DNA of 34,939 bases from Bacteroidaceae bacterium (GCA_024401115.1 JAKSLP010000032.1:1-34939), one strand, 5' to 3'. Counted from the first letter of the stretch, positions 15,134-23,633 are shown. Made by a program: numbers and translations. The notes: generated by a model not told the origin, from the letters alone.

Positions 15134-15141
15134 CAAAAGTA
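15134..15141 (-). promoter_or_regulatory. -7 box of nnr, predicts a leaderless mRNA
   Basis: TACTTTTG on the minus strand, five bases from the nnr ATG. Transcription would start at or next to the start codon. Confidence 0.5.
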
Positions 15142-15204
15142 CATTAAAATGTTTCATGTACAAAATAAACAACTTTGTTTTTTCCAAACCTTACAAATAT
15201 TTAG

Positions 15205-15212
15205 TAAATTTG
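15205..15212 (+). promoter_or_regulatory. -7 box of hpt
   Basis: TAAATTTG matches TAnnTTTG, 15 bp before ATG 15228 in the nnr-hpt divergent gap. The -33 element is not clear. Confidence 0.5.
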
Positions 15213-15227
15213 CATCAAATTAAAGAA

Positions 15228-15776
15228 ATGGCCCTTATGGATGTTATTCAAGTAAAAGACAAAACATTTAAATTGTCAATTCCATCTGCAAAAATTCAAG
15301 AGCAGGTGTCACGTGTGGCTGCGGAATTGGTGCGGGATTTGGATGGCAGGAATCCGATATTTCTTTGTGTCCTGAACGGTTCTTTTATGTTTGCTTCGGA
15401 TTTGTTGAAGCAGGTGAATATTCCTGCAGAAGTTCATTTCGTGAAGGTTTCATCCTATCAGGGAACTTCTTCCACAGGAGCTGTAAAGCAACTGATAGGC
15501 CTTACAAAGGATATTACTGACCGTGTCATCGTTATAGTAGAGGATATTGTTGACACAGGAATCACAATGAAACAGATGCTTGAAACACTTCAGCAAAAAA
15601 ATCCAGCAGAGATTCGCATTTGTACTTTGTTGGCCAAACCGGAGAAGTTGCAGGTCCCATTGAAGTTGGACTATGTGGCATTGGAGATTCCCAATGACTT
15701 TATTGTCGGTTACGGATTGGATTATGATGATTATGGTCGTAATTGGGCTGATATTTACACTGTAGTTAATGAATGA
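15228..15776 (+). CDS. hpt: Hypoxanthine phosphoribosyltransferase
   Basis: 182 aa from ATG 15228; ATG 15237 (MDVIQVKDKTF) is an equally good start, as many relatives begin there. The PRPP-binding loop VIVEDIVDTGITM (about 100-112) and the FLCVLNGSFMF segment identify a purine-salvage type I phosphoribosyltransferase joining hypoxanthine (often guanine too) to PRPP. A longer in-frame start at 15072 is rejected because it overlaps nnr and precedes the promoter. adk follows 19 bp downstream and is likely co-transcribed. Confidence 0.93.
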   Translation: MALMDVIQVKDKTFKLSIPSAKIQEQVSRVAAELVRDLDGRNPIFLCVLNGSFMFASDLLKQVNIPAEVHFVKVSSYQGTSSTGAVKQLIGLTKDITDRVIVIVEDIVDTGITMKQMLETLQQKNPAEIRICTLLAKPEKLQVPLKLDYVALEIPNDFIVGYGLDYDDYGRNWADIYTVVNE

Positions 15777-15795
15777 TTTTCAAATATAGTATAAA

Positions 15796-16371
15796 ATGAA
15801 GAATATTGTAATTTTTGGTGCCCCAGGATCAGGTAAGGGTACCCAGAGTGATAAGATTATTGCTGAGTATGGTGTGGCACACATCTCAACTGGTGACGTG
15901 TTGCGTGGTGAGATTAAGGCTGGTACAGAGTTGGGTAAGACTGCTTCTGCTTATATCAATGAGGGTAAGCTGGTTCCAGATTCTCTGATTATCGATATGT
16001 TGGCTGTAACTTTGGATGCCAAGGGTAAGGATATCCCTGGCGTAATTTTTGATGGCTTCCCACGTACCATTGCTCAGGCAGAGGCCTTGAACGAGATGCT
16101 GGCTGCCCGTGGTGAGAAGGTTAGTGTAGTTATTGGCTTGGAGGTTGATGACGAAGAATTGATTAAGCGTATCATCGCTCGCGGTAAGACCAGCGGTCGT
16201 GCTGATGACAATGAGGAAACAGCGAAGAAGCGTTTGAACACTTACTATAGCCAGACTTTGCCTTTGAAGGATTTCTATATCAACGAGGGTAAGTATGCTA
16301 AGATTCAGGGTGTCGGTACTATTGATGGTATCTACGCTGATATAAAGAAGGCAATTGACGCTGCAGAATAA
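15796..16371 (+). CDS. adk: Adenylate kinase
   Basis: 191 aa. P-loop GAPGSGKGTQ at residues 7-16, the AMP-binding segment ISTGDVLRGEI, FDGFPRT, and a short-type LID (GRADDNEETAKKRL) without zinc cysteines. It catalyses ATP + AMP to 2 ADP in the cytoplasm. It follows hpt in a nucleotide-metabolism pair and is ended by a terminator at 16381-16440, so obgE may have its own promoter or rely on readthrough. Confidence 0.96.
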   Translation: MKNIVIFGAPGSGKGTQSDKIIAEYGVAHISTGDVLRGEIKAGTELGKTASAYINEGKLVPDSLIIDMLAVTLDAKGKDIPGVIFDGFPRTIAQAEALNEMLAARGEKVSVVIGLEVDDEELIKRIIARGKTSGRADDNEETAKKRLNTYYSQTLPLKDFYINEGKYAKIQGVGTIDGIYADIKKAIDAAE

Positions 16372-16380
16372 TTATAGAAA

Positions 16381-16440
16381 TTGAGGATTGAGGATTGAGA
16401 ATGATGGATTATGTCTGATTCTCAATCTTCAATCTTTTTT
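16381..16440 (+). terminator. Terminator after adk
   Basis: ATTGAGGATTGAGAAT-type arm pairs with ATTCTCAATCTTCAAT (one wobble), followed by six T on the plus strand. Confidence 0.75.
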
Positions 16441-16466
16441 ATTATATCCATATAAATAGTTGAAAA

Positions 16467-17711
16467 ATGGCTGAATCGAATTTCGTTGATTATGTAAAGA
16501 TTTACTGCCGTTCCGGTAAGGGTGGTAGAGGCTCTGTGCATATGCACCGTGCCAAATATATGCCTAATGGCGGTCCTGACGGTGGCAATGGAGGACGTGG
16601 AGGCCATGTCATCTTGCGTGGTAACCGCAACTACTGGACATTGCTCCACTTGCGTTATGACCGTCATGTCTTTGCCGGTCACGGAGGCAATGGTGGAAAA
16701 AATAAGAGTACCGGTAGCGATGGCGAGGACAAGTACATAGATGTACCTTGCGGAACCGTTGTCTATAATGCTGAGACTGGTGAATATATCTGCGACGTGA
16801 CTGAACATGGTCAGGAAGTCATGTTGTTGAAAGGCGGTCGTGGTGGTTTGGGCAATTGGGAGTTCCGTACAGCCACCCGTCAGGCTCCACGATTTGCGCA
16901 ACCTGGAGAGCCTATGCGCGAATTGGTGGTTATCATGGAACTGAAACTTTTGGCTGATGTGGGTTTGGTAGGCTTTCCAAATGCCGGAAAATCCACTTTG
17001 CTGAGTGCTGTTTCCAGCGCAAAGCCAAAGATTGCGAATTATCCGTTTACAACCCTTGAGCCTAGTTTGGGTATTGTTTCTTATCGTGACAACCAATCCT
17101 TTGTGATGGCTGATATCCCTGGAATTATCGAGGGAGCCAGCGAAGGTAAGGGCTTGGGATTGCGTTTTTTGCGTCACATTGAGCGCAACTCGCTGCTGTT
17201 GTTTATGGTTCCAGGAGATACCGATGATATAGCTAAGGAATATCAGATTCTGCTTAATGAGTTGGAACGTTTTAATCCGGAAATTTTAGATAAGCAGCGT
17301 GTATTGGCCATTACCAAGTGTGACATGCTGGATCAGGAACTGATGGATATGTTGGAAGAAACACTTCCAGAGGATGTCCCACATGTTTTCATATCGGCAG
17401 TTACCGGTATGGGCATTCAGCAACTGAAAGACCTGTTGTGGGTGGCTATGAATAGCGAAAGCAACAAGTTGCACGACATTCAGGCCGAGCGCATTGTTCA
17501 TAAGAATAAGGATTTAAGCTTCCTCCGTACCGAACTGGCCGCTTTGGGTGAGGATGATGATTTGCGCGACTGGGGCGAGGATACCGAAGATGATGATTTG
17601 GAACTGGATTGGGACGATATGGAAGATTACGTTCCAGAGGAGATGGAGGAAATCGTTGTTGAGGATATCGAGGACCTGGAAGATTTTGAATATGAAGAGG
17701 AAGATGAATAA
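16467..17711 (+). CDS. obgE: Obg-family GTPase, ribosome assembly
   Basis: 414 aa. The glycine-rich Obg fold occupies about 1-158 ([29 protein letters not shown]). The G domain has GFPNAGKST (G1, about 171-179), NYPFTTLEP (G2), [10 protein letters not shown] (G3) and TKCD (G4). A very acidic tail (about 355-414, [14 protein letters not shown]...) ends the protein, as common in Bacteroidetes. Obg acts in 50S subunit assembly and stress signalling. The last eight bases overlap the start of pgeF. Confidence 0.96.
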   Translation: MAESNFVDYVKIYCRSGKGGRGSVHMHRAKYMPNGGPDGGNGGRGGHVILRGNRNYWTLLHLRYDRHVFAGHGGNGGKNKSTGSDGEDKYIDVPCGTVVYNAETGEYICDVTEHGQEVMLLKGGRGGLGNWEFRTATRQAPRFAQPGEPMRELVVIMELKLLADVGLVGFPNAGKSTLLSAVSSAKPKIANYPFTTLEPSLGIVSYRDNQSFVMADIPGIIEGASEGKGLGLRFLRHIERNSLLLFMVPGDTDDIAKEYQILLNELERFNPEILDKQRVLAITKCDMLDQELMDMLEETLPEDVPHVFISAVTGMGIQQLKDLLWVAMNSESNKLHDIQAERIVHKNKDLSFLRTELAALGEDDDLRDWGEDTEDDDLELDWDDMEDYVPEEMEEIVVEDIEDLEDFEYEEEDE

Positions 17712-18459
17712 ACTGGTTTATCATCCTTTACATAACCATGTAACCGCCTTCAGTACCACTCGTGCTGCGGGCGGTAATGGTGTTCATCCTTGGCGACATG
17801 CCGAAAACCGTCTGCCGATTGTTTCCGAATTGGGTATACAGGATACTCAAATGGTGGTTCCTCACCAGACACATACCACCAATATCCTTCAGGTTGATGA
17901 GGCTTTCATGCAGTTGCCTGCTGAGGAGCAGTGGAAACTCTTGGATGAGAAGGATGCGGTGATTACGAATCTTCCTGAGGTTTGTGTCTGTGTGTCCACT
18001 GCCGATTGTATCCCTGTATTTCTTTATGATGAGGTCCGTCATGCCGTAGCTGCCATCCATGCCGGTTGGCGGGGTACTTGTGCTGGCATTGTGACTAAGA
18101 CCTGTTTGCTCATGCAGAAGGTTTATGGGACAGAAAGTGCTCACTTGCATGCATTTATTGGCCCTGGTATTTCTCTGGACTCTTTCGAGGTGGGTGATGA
18201 GGTGTATGAGGCATTCCAAAAGGAGGGTCATGATATGTTGCTGATAGCTCGCCGTTATCCAGCAAAAGATGTTCTAGAGAAATGGCACATAGATTTGTGG
18301 GAGTGCAACCGCCAGCAGCTATTGAACTGTGGTGTTCCTGCTTCTCAGATTGGGGTTACGGATGTTTGCACAGTAAAGAACAGTGAGATATTTTACTCTG
18401 CCCGTAAATTAGGCGTTCAGTCCGGACGCATTTTGAACGGCATCATGATTCGCTCATGA
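17704..18459 (+). CDS. pgeF: Peptidoglycan editing factor PgeF (YfiH/laccase-domain family)
   Basis: 251 aa from ATG 17704, overlapping the obgE stop by eight bases (translational coupling). Family signatures are visible: [11 protein letters not shown] (His), [10 protein letters not shown] (Cys) and [13 protein letters not shown] (His), the three metal/catalytic residues of the Cu-oxidase_4 fold. Members hydrolyse aberrant L-Ser-containing UDP-MurNAc precursors and some have purine-nucleoside phosphorylase or oxidase activity. Its 3' end overlaps the convergent phosphopantetheinyl transferase gene by 17 bp. Confidence 0.92.
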   Translation: MNKLVYHPLHNHVTAFSTTRAAGGNGVHPWRHAENRLPIVSELGIQDTQMVVPHQTHTTNILQVDEAFMQLPAEEQWKLLDEKDAVITNLPEVCVCVSTADCIPVFLYDEVRHAVAAIHAGWRGTCAGIVTKTCLLMQKVYGTESAHLHAFIGPGISLDSFEVGDEVYEAFQKEGHDMLLIARRYPAKDVLEKWHIDLWECNRQQLLNCGVPASQIGVTDVCTVKNSEIFYSARKLGVQSGRILNGIMIRS

Positions 18460-19033
18460 ATGTGGCTATACTATAAACGTATCCTTTCTCTTCGTTTACA
18501 ACCGTTTCGATTTGTATTTTGCCATTGTGGCACAAAATGTTTGGCAAGTCGTCGGTAATGCCTGTGCCTTTAAGTTTTACCAATGCTTCCTTTTGCGTCC
18601 ACAAACGGGTAAATGTCACTTCACGATTAGGTGATGATTGAATTTCTGCCATTTCCTGCTCGTTCATGCAGTGGCGTGCCAGTTCTTCCCGGTAACGGCC
18701 GATGCGTTCCACATCTACACCTATAGGAGCGTCACTCAGTGCACAGATTACAGCATGCTTGCAATGACTGAAGTTGAAATGAATTTCAGGATGTTCCGCC
18801 AGTGATGGCTTCCCGTGTTCTCCAATGCTGAACGATGGCATTTTTTCGATGCCATAATGCTCTTTAAGACCTTGGCATAGAAGTTGATAAGCCAGAGCCG
18901 ATTCTTTCCGCCCTTGCTCAAACTTATAACGCATCGCCACCTCTCTCCGCTGCGGAGGAAAGGTGGCGATAATGTTTTCTATTTGTGCTGCAGTGTATTG
19001 CTGCAGGTTATCTTCCAAATACAGATGGAACAT
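18443..19033 (-). CDS. 4'-phosphopantetheinyl transferase superfamily (Sfp-like)
   Basis: 196 aa from ATG 19033. Core motifs GKPSL...FNFSHCKHAVICAL, IGVDVERIGRY (Mg-binding D-x-E) and WTQKEALVKLKGTGI (W-x-x-K-E-A) are all present. Such enzymes transfer the phosphopantetheine arm from CoA to carrier proteins. The longer ORF to 19117 is rejected because it overlaps the upstream 68-aa gene, whose stop is four bases before this ATG. Last gene of a three-gene operon. Confidence 0.88.
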   Translation of the reverse strand: MFHLYLEDNLQQYTAAQIENIIATFPPQRREVAMRYKFEQGRKESALAYQLLCQGLKEHYGIEKMPSFSIGEHGKPSLAEHPEIHFNFSHCKHAVICALSDAPIGVDVERIGRYREELARHCMNEQEMAEIQSSPNREVTFTRLWTQKEALVKLKGTGITDDLPNILCHNGKIQIETVVNEEKGYVYSIATFMSES

Positions 19034-19037
19034 GCGA

Positions 19038-19244
19038 TTAGTGACGTTGTGAAGGTCTTGCTGCACGGCGGGCACGGATGTCTGCCTTTTTCTTGGCTGA
19101 ACCGGAGCCATGCGCACCAGTGATATACTGCTTCTTCTTGGCTTTTGTCTTTACCTTATTTCCATTGCTTGAAGGAGCACCGCTACTTCCCTTGAAGGTA
19201 AAGCCTTCCACCATGGCGCGTTGAATGTCTTCTGATGTAGCCAT
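19038..19244 (-). CDS. Small basic protein, unknown
   Basis: 68 aa with a C-terminal half rich in Lys and Arg (KVKTKAKKKQ, SAKKKADIRARRAARPSQRH), and an N-terminal MATSEDIQRAMVEGFTFKG. It could bind nucleic acid or ribosomes; no family recognised. It is set 11 bases after the AICAR transformylase stop and four bases before the phosphopantetheinyl transferase start, so it is almost certainly translated in the operon. Confidence 0.65.
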   Translation of the reverse strand: MATSEDIQRAMVEGFTFKGSSGAPSSNGNKVKTKAKKKQYITGAHGSGSAKKKADIRARRAARPSQRH

Positions 19245-19255
19245 AGGGCAGTCAA

Positions 19256-20437
19256 TTAATGATGGAACAAACGTACACCGGTAAATGCCATGGCAATGCC
19301 ATACTTGTCGCAGGTGTCGATAACATGGTCATCACGAACACTGCCACCAGCCTGGGCAATGTACTGAACACCACTCTTGTGAGCACGTTCAATATTGTCA
19401 CCGAATGGGAAGAAAGCATCGCTACCCAATGCCACGTTGGTGTTCTGGGCAATCCAAGCCTTCTTTTCCTCCATGGTCAGCACCTCTGGCTTCTCGGTGA
19501 AGAACTGCTGCCATACGCCATCTGCCAGGACATCTTCGTGATCTTCGCTGATGTAAATGTCGATGGTATTATCACGGTCAGCACGGCGAATCTTCTCAAC
19601 CCAAGGCAGGTTCATTACTTTAGGATGCTGACGCAACCACCAGATATCGGACTTGTTACCAGCCAGACGGGTACAGTGGATGCGGCTCTGCTGACCTGCA
19701 CCGATACCGATAGCCTGACCATCCTTTACATAGCAGACAGAGTTGCTCTGGGTGTACTTCAGGGTAATCAGCGCAATCATCAAGTCGCGCTTTGCCTCCT
19801 CTGGGAAGTTCTTATTTTGGGTTGGGATATTCTCGAACAATGCAGGATCTGCCAGATCTACTTCATTGCGTCCCTGCTCGAATACCACACCAAAGCACTG
19901 CTTGCGCTCGATTGGCTCAGGACGGTAGTTTGGATCCATCTTGATGACATTGTAAGTGCCCTTACGCTTAGCCTTCAGAATTTCCAATGCCTCAGGAGTA
20001 TAGTCTGGCGCAATAACACCATCACTTACCTCACGGTTAATCAGACGTGCTGTTGACTCATCGCAAGTATCGCTCAAGGCAATGAAGTCGCCATAGCTAC
20101 TCATGCGGTCTGCACCACGGGCACGGGCATAAGCGCATGCTATAGGTGTCAATGGCAGTGGAGCGTCTGCAACCCAGTAAATCTGCTTCAGGGTCTCACT
20201 CAGTGGCAAACCGATAGCTGCTCCGGCGGGAGAAACGTGCTTAAAGGATGCAGCAGCAGGCATGCCGGTTGCTGCCTTCAGTTCCTTAACCAACTGCCAA
20301 CTGTTCAGGGCATCCAAAAAGTTGATGTAACCTGGACGGCCGTTTAATACTTCGAAAGGCAGTTCGCCCTCATTCATAAATACGCGTGAAGGTTTTTGGT
20401 TGGGATTACAACCATACTTCAAGGCCAATTCGTTCAT
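19256..20437 (-). CDS. Stand-alone AICAR formyltransferase (PurH C-terminal domain only)
   Basis: 393 aa, whereas bifunctional PurH is about 510-530 aa. The protein begins MNELALKYGCNPNQKPSRV, i.e. at the AICAR transformylase domain; the N-terminal IMP cyclohydrolase (MGS-like) domain is missing. Visible motifs are SFKHVSPAGAA (catalytic Lys-His) and SDAFFPFGD. It would formylate AICAR to FAICAR with 10-formyl-THF in purine synthesis. A separate bifunctional PurH or cyclohydrolase must exist elsewhere if the pathway is complete; such a paralogue pair is known in Bacteroidetes. Promoter at 20470-20500. Confidence 0.92.
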   Translation of the reverse strand: MNELALKYGCNPNQKPSRVFMNEGELPFEVLNGRPGYINFLDALNSWQLVKELKAATGMPAAASFKHVSPAGAAIGLPLSETLKQIYWVADAPLPLTPIACAYARARGADRMSSYGDFIALSDTCDESTARLINREVSDGVIAPDYTPEALEILKAKRKGTYNVIKMDPNYRPEPIERKQCFGVVFEQGRNEVDLADPALFENIPTQNKNFPEEAKRDLMIALITLKYTQSNSVCYVKDGQAIGIGAGQQSRIHCTRLAGNKSDIWWLRQHPKVMNLPWVEKIRRADRDNTIDIYISEDHEDVLADGVWQQFFTEKPEVLTMEEKKAWIAQNTNVALGSDAFFPFGDNIERAHKSGVQYIAQAGGSVRDDHVIDTCDKYGIAMAFTGVRLFHH

Positions 20438-20469
20438 AAGTTTTGTTTATTATATATATTACTAAGGTG

Positions 20470-20500
20470 CGAAGTTACGTCAAACAAATGGAAATCCCAA
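20470..20500 (-). promoter_or_regulatory. Promoter of the AICAR transformylase operon
   Basis: Minus strand TTG (20498-20500), 20 bp, TAACTTCG (20470-20477), a variant of the TAnnTTTG -7 box, 33 bp before the ATG. Confidence 0.5.
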
Positions 20501-20661
20501 ATTATCGGCTTAATTTGTCTTTTTAATGTTCAAAGTGTAAGCAATGTGTAAATGCAACCCCAATAAATCGCACGTTCAACTATCAAATTGTTATTTTGTG
20601 TGCGTTTTATTTGTTAGTTTTTTATTATTGAAAAATAATGTAAAAAACATTAGCAAATTAT

Positions 20662-20693
20662 TTGCATTGTATGCCGCGAAATACTTACCTTTG
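20662..20693 (+). promoter_or_regulatory. Promoter of the small secreted protein gene
   Basis: TTG (20662-20664), about 21 bp, then -7 TACCTTTG (20686-20693), with a 35-bp AT-rich leader to the ATG at 20728. The rest of the 290-bp divergent gap is AT-rich with no other gene. Confidence 0.65.
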
Positions 20694-20727
20694 CAACAGA
20701 AATAGAAACAATTAAATAATTAACGCT

Positions 20728-21162
20728 ATGAAAAAGATTATTTTCGCATTGGTTTGCATGGTTATGAGCATTTCTGCTAGCGCTCATATTTTCGATGGTA
20801 TCGATTTGAATGGTGACTTGGTAAAGGTAACTCGTGCTATCAGCCAGAAGGGTTATGTTACAGATCCTGTTAAGGGTTGCCTGAAGGGTAACTGCCAGGG
20901 TACTGAGATCTACCTGACTATCAACAGCACTGATTCTTCTCACCCTCGCAAGTTGGGTCAGTTGATCATCGATGTTCCAATGAACAACGCTGATGCATTG
21001 GCTAACGCTACTTTGATGTTCAATGTTATCTATCATCAGATTGGCAACGTTAACGGTGTTGTTATGTATGATGTTAACGAGGATGGTACTACCATGAGCT
21101 TGGAGAAGACCTCTACTGGTATCCGTCTGTGCTACAACACTCCTTTCTACGAGAAGAAGTAA
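20728..21162 (+). CDS. Small secreted protein, unknown (DUF3836-like possible)
   Basis: 144 aa with signal peptide MKKIIFALVCMVMSISASA, cleaved before HIFDG. The mature ~125 residues look like a beta-sandwich (TEIYLTINSTDSS, LGQLIIDVPMN, GVVMYDVNEDGTTMSLEKT) with two near cysteines, GCLKGNC, that could bridge. Codon use is strongly biased to frequent codons (AAC, GTT, ATC), suggesting high expression, in line with the good promoter. It resembles small Bacteroidales envelope proteins such as DUF3836, but this is not certain. Confidence 0.75.
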   Translation: MKKIIFALVCMVMSISASAHIFDGIDLNGDLVKVTRAISQKGYVTDPVKGCLKGNCQGTEIYLTINSTDSSHPRKLGQLIIDVPMNNADALANATLMFNVIYHQIGNVNGVVMYDVNEDGTTMSLEKTSTGIRLCYNTPFYEKK

Positions 21163-21181
21163 TTTGGGATTAAATCAAATA

Positions 21182-21216
21182 AAAACTCCCGGGTGATGAT
21201 TCATCCGGGAGTTTTT
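21182..21216. terminator. Bidirectional terminator
   Basis: AAACTCCCGG and CCGGGAGTTT form a perfect 10-bp stem with A and T runs on either side, between the converging secreted-protein and nitroreductase genes. Confidence 0.88.
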
Positions 21217-21221
21217 TTCGT

Positions 21222-21731
21222 TTATAAGCGAGAAACAATGGTATTCATGTCCTTACGTTTCTTTTCGGTTGGAGTTGAGTCGGTAGGTGTGCCAATCGGA
21301 ATCAATACTGCTGGTTCTTCATTTTCAGGCAGATTGAATAGTTGCCGGCATAGGCTGGTGTCAAAGTTGCACACCCAGCAAGTTCCTAATCCTTGTTCTG
21401 TTGCCGCTAAGCAGATATGCTCTGTAACGATGGCTATGTCTATATTGCCGTGAGGCTTATCGTCTGATTTACGAACCCATTCCTCATCATGACAGATACA
21501 GGCAATGATGATTGCCGGTGCAGTTTTTATCCATTCTCGGTTATAACATTGCTTTGCTTTCTCCACAGCCTCTGGTGTTTGGCACACGTAAAAATGCCAA
21601 GGTTGGAAATTTACAGCCGATGGGGCCATGCGGGCACATTCCAGAATGTATTGCAATTTCTCCTCGCTGACAGGTTCGTTTGCATAGTCGCGAACACTGA
21701 AGCGCTTTTGGGTTAATTCTAAGAATTCCAT
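21222..21731 (-). CDS. Nitroreductase-family FMN flavoprotein
   Basis: 169 aa, the normal size for the family. TQKRFSVRDY (RxSxR-like FMN phosphate site, about 7-16), MAPSAVNFQPWHFYV (about 35-49) and EQGLGTCWV (about 132-140) are the expected FMN-binding blocks. It would reduce nitro or quinone compounds with NAD(P)H; the real substrate is unknown. It diverges from the redoxin gene, with its own -7 box TATATTTG at 21759-21766. Confidence 0.9.
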   Translation of the reverse strand: MEFLELTQKRFSVRDYANEPVSEEKLQYILECARMAPSAVNFQPWHFYVCQTPEAVEKAKQCYNREWIKTAPAIIIACICHDEEWVRKSDDKPHGNIDIAIVTEHICLAATEQGLGTCWVCNFDTSLCRQLFNLPENEEPAVLIPIGTPTDSTPTEKKRKDMNTIVSRL

Positions 21732-21758
21732 GTTGTTCTTCTATTTTTCTTGTTTCTG

Positions 21759-21788
21759 CAAATATAGTCCATTTTTTTTGTATATTTG
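21759..21788. promoter_or_regulatory. Divergent -7 boxes of nitroreductase and redoxin genes
   Basis: TATATTTG on the minus strand at 21759-21766 and on the plus strand at 21781-21788, back to back in a 94-bp gap; overlapping promoters would link the two genes' transcription. Confidence 0.55.
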
Positions 21789-21825
21789 CAACGTGATGTT
21801 GAACAAATTACAAAAACAGATAAGT

Positions 21826-22365
21826 ATGAAGAAGATTTTATTGATGCTTTGTTTGGCATTGACTGCTCTGAGTGTACAGGCTCAAACCAATGGCCAGCAG
21901 ACAAAGGAGGAGAGAGAGGCTGCACTGAAGGCAGCCGAGGCAAACTTGCAACCAGGTATGATGGCTCCAGACTTTACATTAAATGATTTGGATGGCAAGC
22001 CATTGTCATTGAGCCAGCTGCGTGGTAAGTATGTGGTGATCGATTTCTGGGGAAGCTGGTGTATTTGGTGTGTCCGTGGTATTCCAAAGATGAAGGAGTA
22101 CTATGCTAAGTATAGCGACAAGATGGAGATTCTGGGTGTTGACTGCCGTGAAAAGGAAGATGCTTGGAGAAAGGGTGTTGCCGAGCACCAGTTGCCATGG
22201 AAACATGTCTATAACCCTGGCGGTACCGATAAGGATGTCACAGCTCTCTATGCAGTTCGCGGTTATCCTTGTAAAGCAGTTATCGACCCACAGGGTAAGA
22301 TTGCACGAATCATTTTGGGTGAGGATCCTGAGTTCTACACCTATCTGGATGAATTGCTGAAGTAA
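21826..22365 (+). CDS. Periplasmic thioredoxin-like protein, TlpA/ResA type
   Basis: 179 aa from ATG 21826, chosen because MKKILLMLCLALTALSVQA gives a clean signal peptide; ATG 21796 would add ten residues. AhpC/TSA-redoxin fold: APDFTLNDLDGKPLSLSQLRGKYVVIDFWGSWCIWCVRGIPKM with the CxxC active site Cys-Ile-Trp-Cys, and YPCKAVIDPQGKI near the cis-Pro region. It probably reduces disulfides or supports cytochrome maturation in the periplasm. Ended by the terminator at 22374-22400. Confidence 0.9.
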   Translation: MKKILLMLCLALTALSVQAQTNGQQTKEEREAALKAAEANLQPGMMAPDFTLNDLDGKPLSLSQLRGKYVVIDFWGSWCIWCVRGIPKMKEYYAKYSDKMEILGVDCREKEDAWRKGVAEHQLPWKHVYNPGGTDKDVTALYAVRGYPCKAVIDPQGKIARIILGEDPEFYTYLDELLK

Positions 22366-22373
22366 CAAATAAA

Positions 22374-22400
22374 AAAGGCTTGCTGATGAGGCAAGCCTTT
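22374..22400. terminator. Bidirectional terminator
   Basis: AAAGGCTTGC pairs perfectly with GCAAGCCTTT, with A-rich and T-rich flanks, between the converging redoxin and SIMPL genes. Confidence 0.88.
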
Positions 22401-22405
22401 ATTTT

Positions 22406-23110
22406 TTATTCCAATTGATAATCCATCGTAACCACCACTCTCAGATTCTTAATATAAGGTGTGTTGGCATCTCTGTTGTCGATAGAGAACTGTCCTTGGG
22501 ATGCATGACGTATTTTACCTAAACGGCTGTGTGAATCGGCAGCAAATTTCTCGGCAGTAGTGCGGGCATTCTTTGTGGCCTCTTCCACCATCTGGGGCTT
22601 GATTTCATTTAGTCCGGTGAACTCGTAAGTTACCCGGTTTTCGCCATATTCTTCAGAAATGAGGGCAATACCCTGTTTCATCAACTCGGTTTGGCGGCCC
22701 ATCAAGGCACGGACCTTATCGACGTTGGTTGACGTAACCGTAATGACACTGCTTGCCTTATATCGGTAATTCAGCATTTCATTACCGTAATTATCTGCCT
22801 GACGGTCGGTGATGGATGGCGGATTTACACTGATTTCCTCATCGGTAATACCTCCTGATTTCAGAAACTTTACAATAAGCGCGTTCTTATGCTCAATCGA
22901 TTCATACATTTGAGTAGGATCATTGCCGATTTCCTTGTACAAAAGAGGCCATGTCACCTTGTTGGCCTTCACCTCTTTCTCGGACAATCCCTTGACTGAC
23001 ACCTCACAATCACGATCCTTGAACGTGATGATACCTGAACGCAATGCCAAGCCTGCTACTATCAGAGCCACGGCCAGGACAACTGAACTAATGAGTTTTT
23101 CGTTTTTCAT
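22406..23110 (-). CDS. SIMPL-domain (DUF541) envelope protein
   Basis: 234 aa. An N-terminal hydrophobic segment (LISSVVLAVALIVAGLAL) serves as signal anchor. The body, VSVKGLSEKEVKANKVTWPL ... VITVTSTNVDKVRALM ... EEATKNARTTAEKFAADSHSRLGKI ... VVVTMDYQLE, matches SIMPL proteins, which are periplasmic or surface proteins of largely unclear role (oxidative stress or signalling links in some). A -7 box TATTTTTG lies at 23151-23158, giving a leader of about 35 nt. Confidence 0.9.
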   Translation of the reverse strand: MKNEKLISSVVLAVALIVAGLALRSGIITFKDRDCEVSVKGLSEKEVKANKVTWPLLYKEIGNDPTQMYESIEHKNALIVKFLKSGGITDEEISVNPPSITDRQADNYGNEMLNYRYKASSVITVTSTNVDKVRALMGRQTELMKQGIALISEEYGENRVTYEFTGLNEIKPQMVEEATKNARTTAEKFAADSHSRLGKIRHASQGQFSIDNRDANTPYIKNLRVVVTMDYQLE

Positions 23111-23150
23111 ACCTTTTTGAGTTTTTGTTTTTTTATCCTGTTACTGAAAG

Positions 23151-23158
23151 CAAAAATA
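23151..23158 (-). promoter_or_regulatory. -7 box of the SIMPL gene
   Basis: TATTTTTG on the minus strand, about 40 bp before the ATG at 23110; -33 not clear. Confidence 0.45.
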
Positions 23159-23209
23159 CAAAAGGTAATCAGCCTTGCCAAATTCTAAAGTTTAAAAAAT
23201 GTTTCTGTT

Positions 23210-23330
23210 TAGGAATGAATAACAATCTTAGCTATTCGCTTGGCCAGTGCCATGATGGTCAGGATGGGTGGAAGTCCTAATGATTTTGGCAAAAGACAGG
23301 CATCGGCTGCCGGATGGCAGGCTTTTTTTA
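23210..23330 (-). pseudogene. Possible 3' remnant of a GMC-type oxidoreductase gene
   Basis: The minus strand reads CHPAADACLLPKSLG...LTIMALAKRIAKIVIHS then stop at 23210, similar to the C-terminal end of GMC oxidoreductases (an H-P...LP...N/T-x-T-I-M-A-x-A pattern). No upstream part of such a gene is present. The call rests on a short stretch and could be chance. Confidence 0.25.
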
Positions 23331-23393
23331 TGATATATATCAAGAAAGATAATAATAAACGGCATTACATGGTGTCTGTTCCATTTATTGTCG

Positions 23394-23401
23394 TATCTTT
23401 G
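23394..23401 (+). promoter_or_regulatory. -7 box of a candidate small RNA
   Basis: TATCTTTG with the common downstream GCCGC, five or more bases before the predicted RNA start; no protein start follows for 230 bp. Confidence 0.5.
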
Positions 23402-23405
23402 CCGC

Positions 23406-23538
23406 AAGAAAAAAGAGAAATTTTAATATTTTTATAAAGAACCAGAAGACGCCAAGCCGCAGGGCTTCGTAAAGTGAGCATCGGTCTCACATACCTACAT
23501 CAAGGCCACCCTCAGGGCCGGCAGATGGCCGCTTTTTT
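23406..23538 (+). ncRNA. Candidate small RNA of about 130 nt
   Basis: A strong -7 box is followed by an AT-rich lead and then a GC-rich block with three perfect short hairpins: AAGCC-GCAG-GGCTT (23454-23467), GTGAG-CATCGGT-CTCAC (23474-23490) and GGCCA (23504-23508) with TGGCC (23526-23530), ending in six T like a terminator. No protein-like frame exists. The GC jump against surroundings supports RNA structure. I could not match it to tmRNA, SRP, RNase P or a known riboswitch. It lies upstream of the AraC-type regulator and could alternatively be its leader. Confidence 0.5.
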
Positions 23539-23633
23539 AATCCCTTTCTTTTTCAAGATAAATGGTATAGTGACAGCAGAACCTATGTTTTGTTGTGTGG
23601 GGATTCCTATGTAAATTTTTATAAACAAGGCCA

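Noticed and set aside
15072..15227. N-terminal extension of hpt
   Set aside because: It would overlap nnr and start upstream of the hpt promoter; the conserved part begins at 15228 or 15237.
16422..17177. 251-aa minus-strand frame inside obgE
   Set aside because: Antisense shadow of a clearly conserved GTPase gene.
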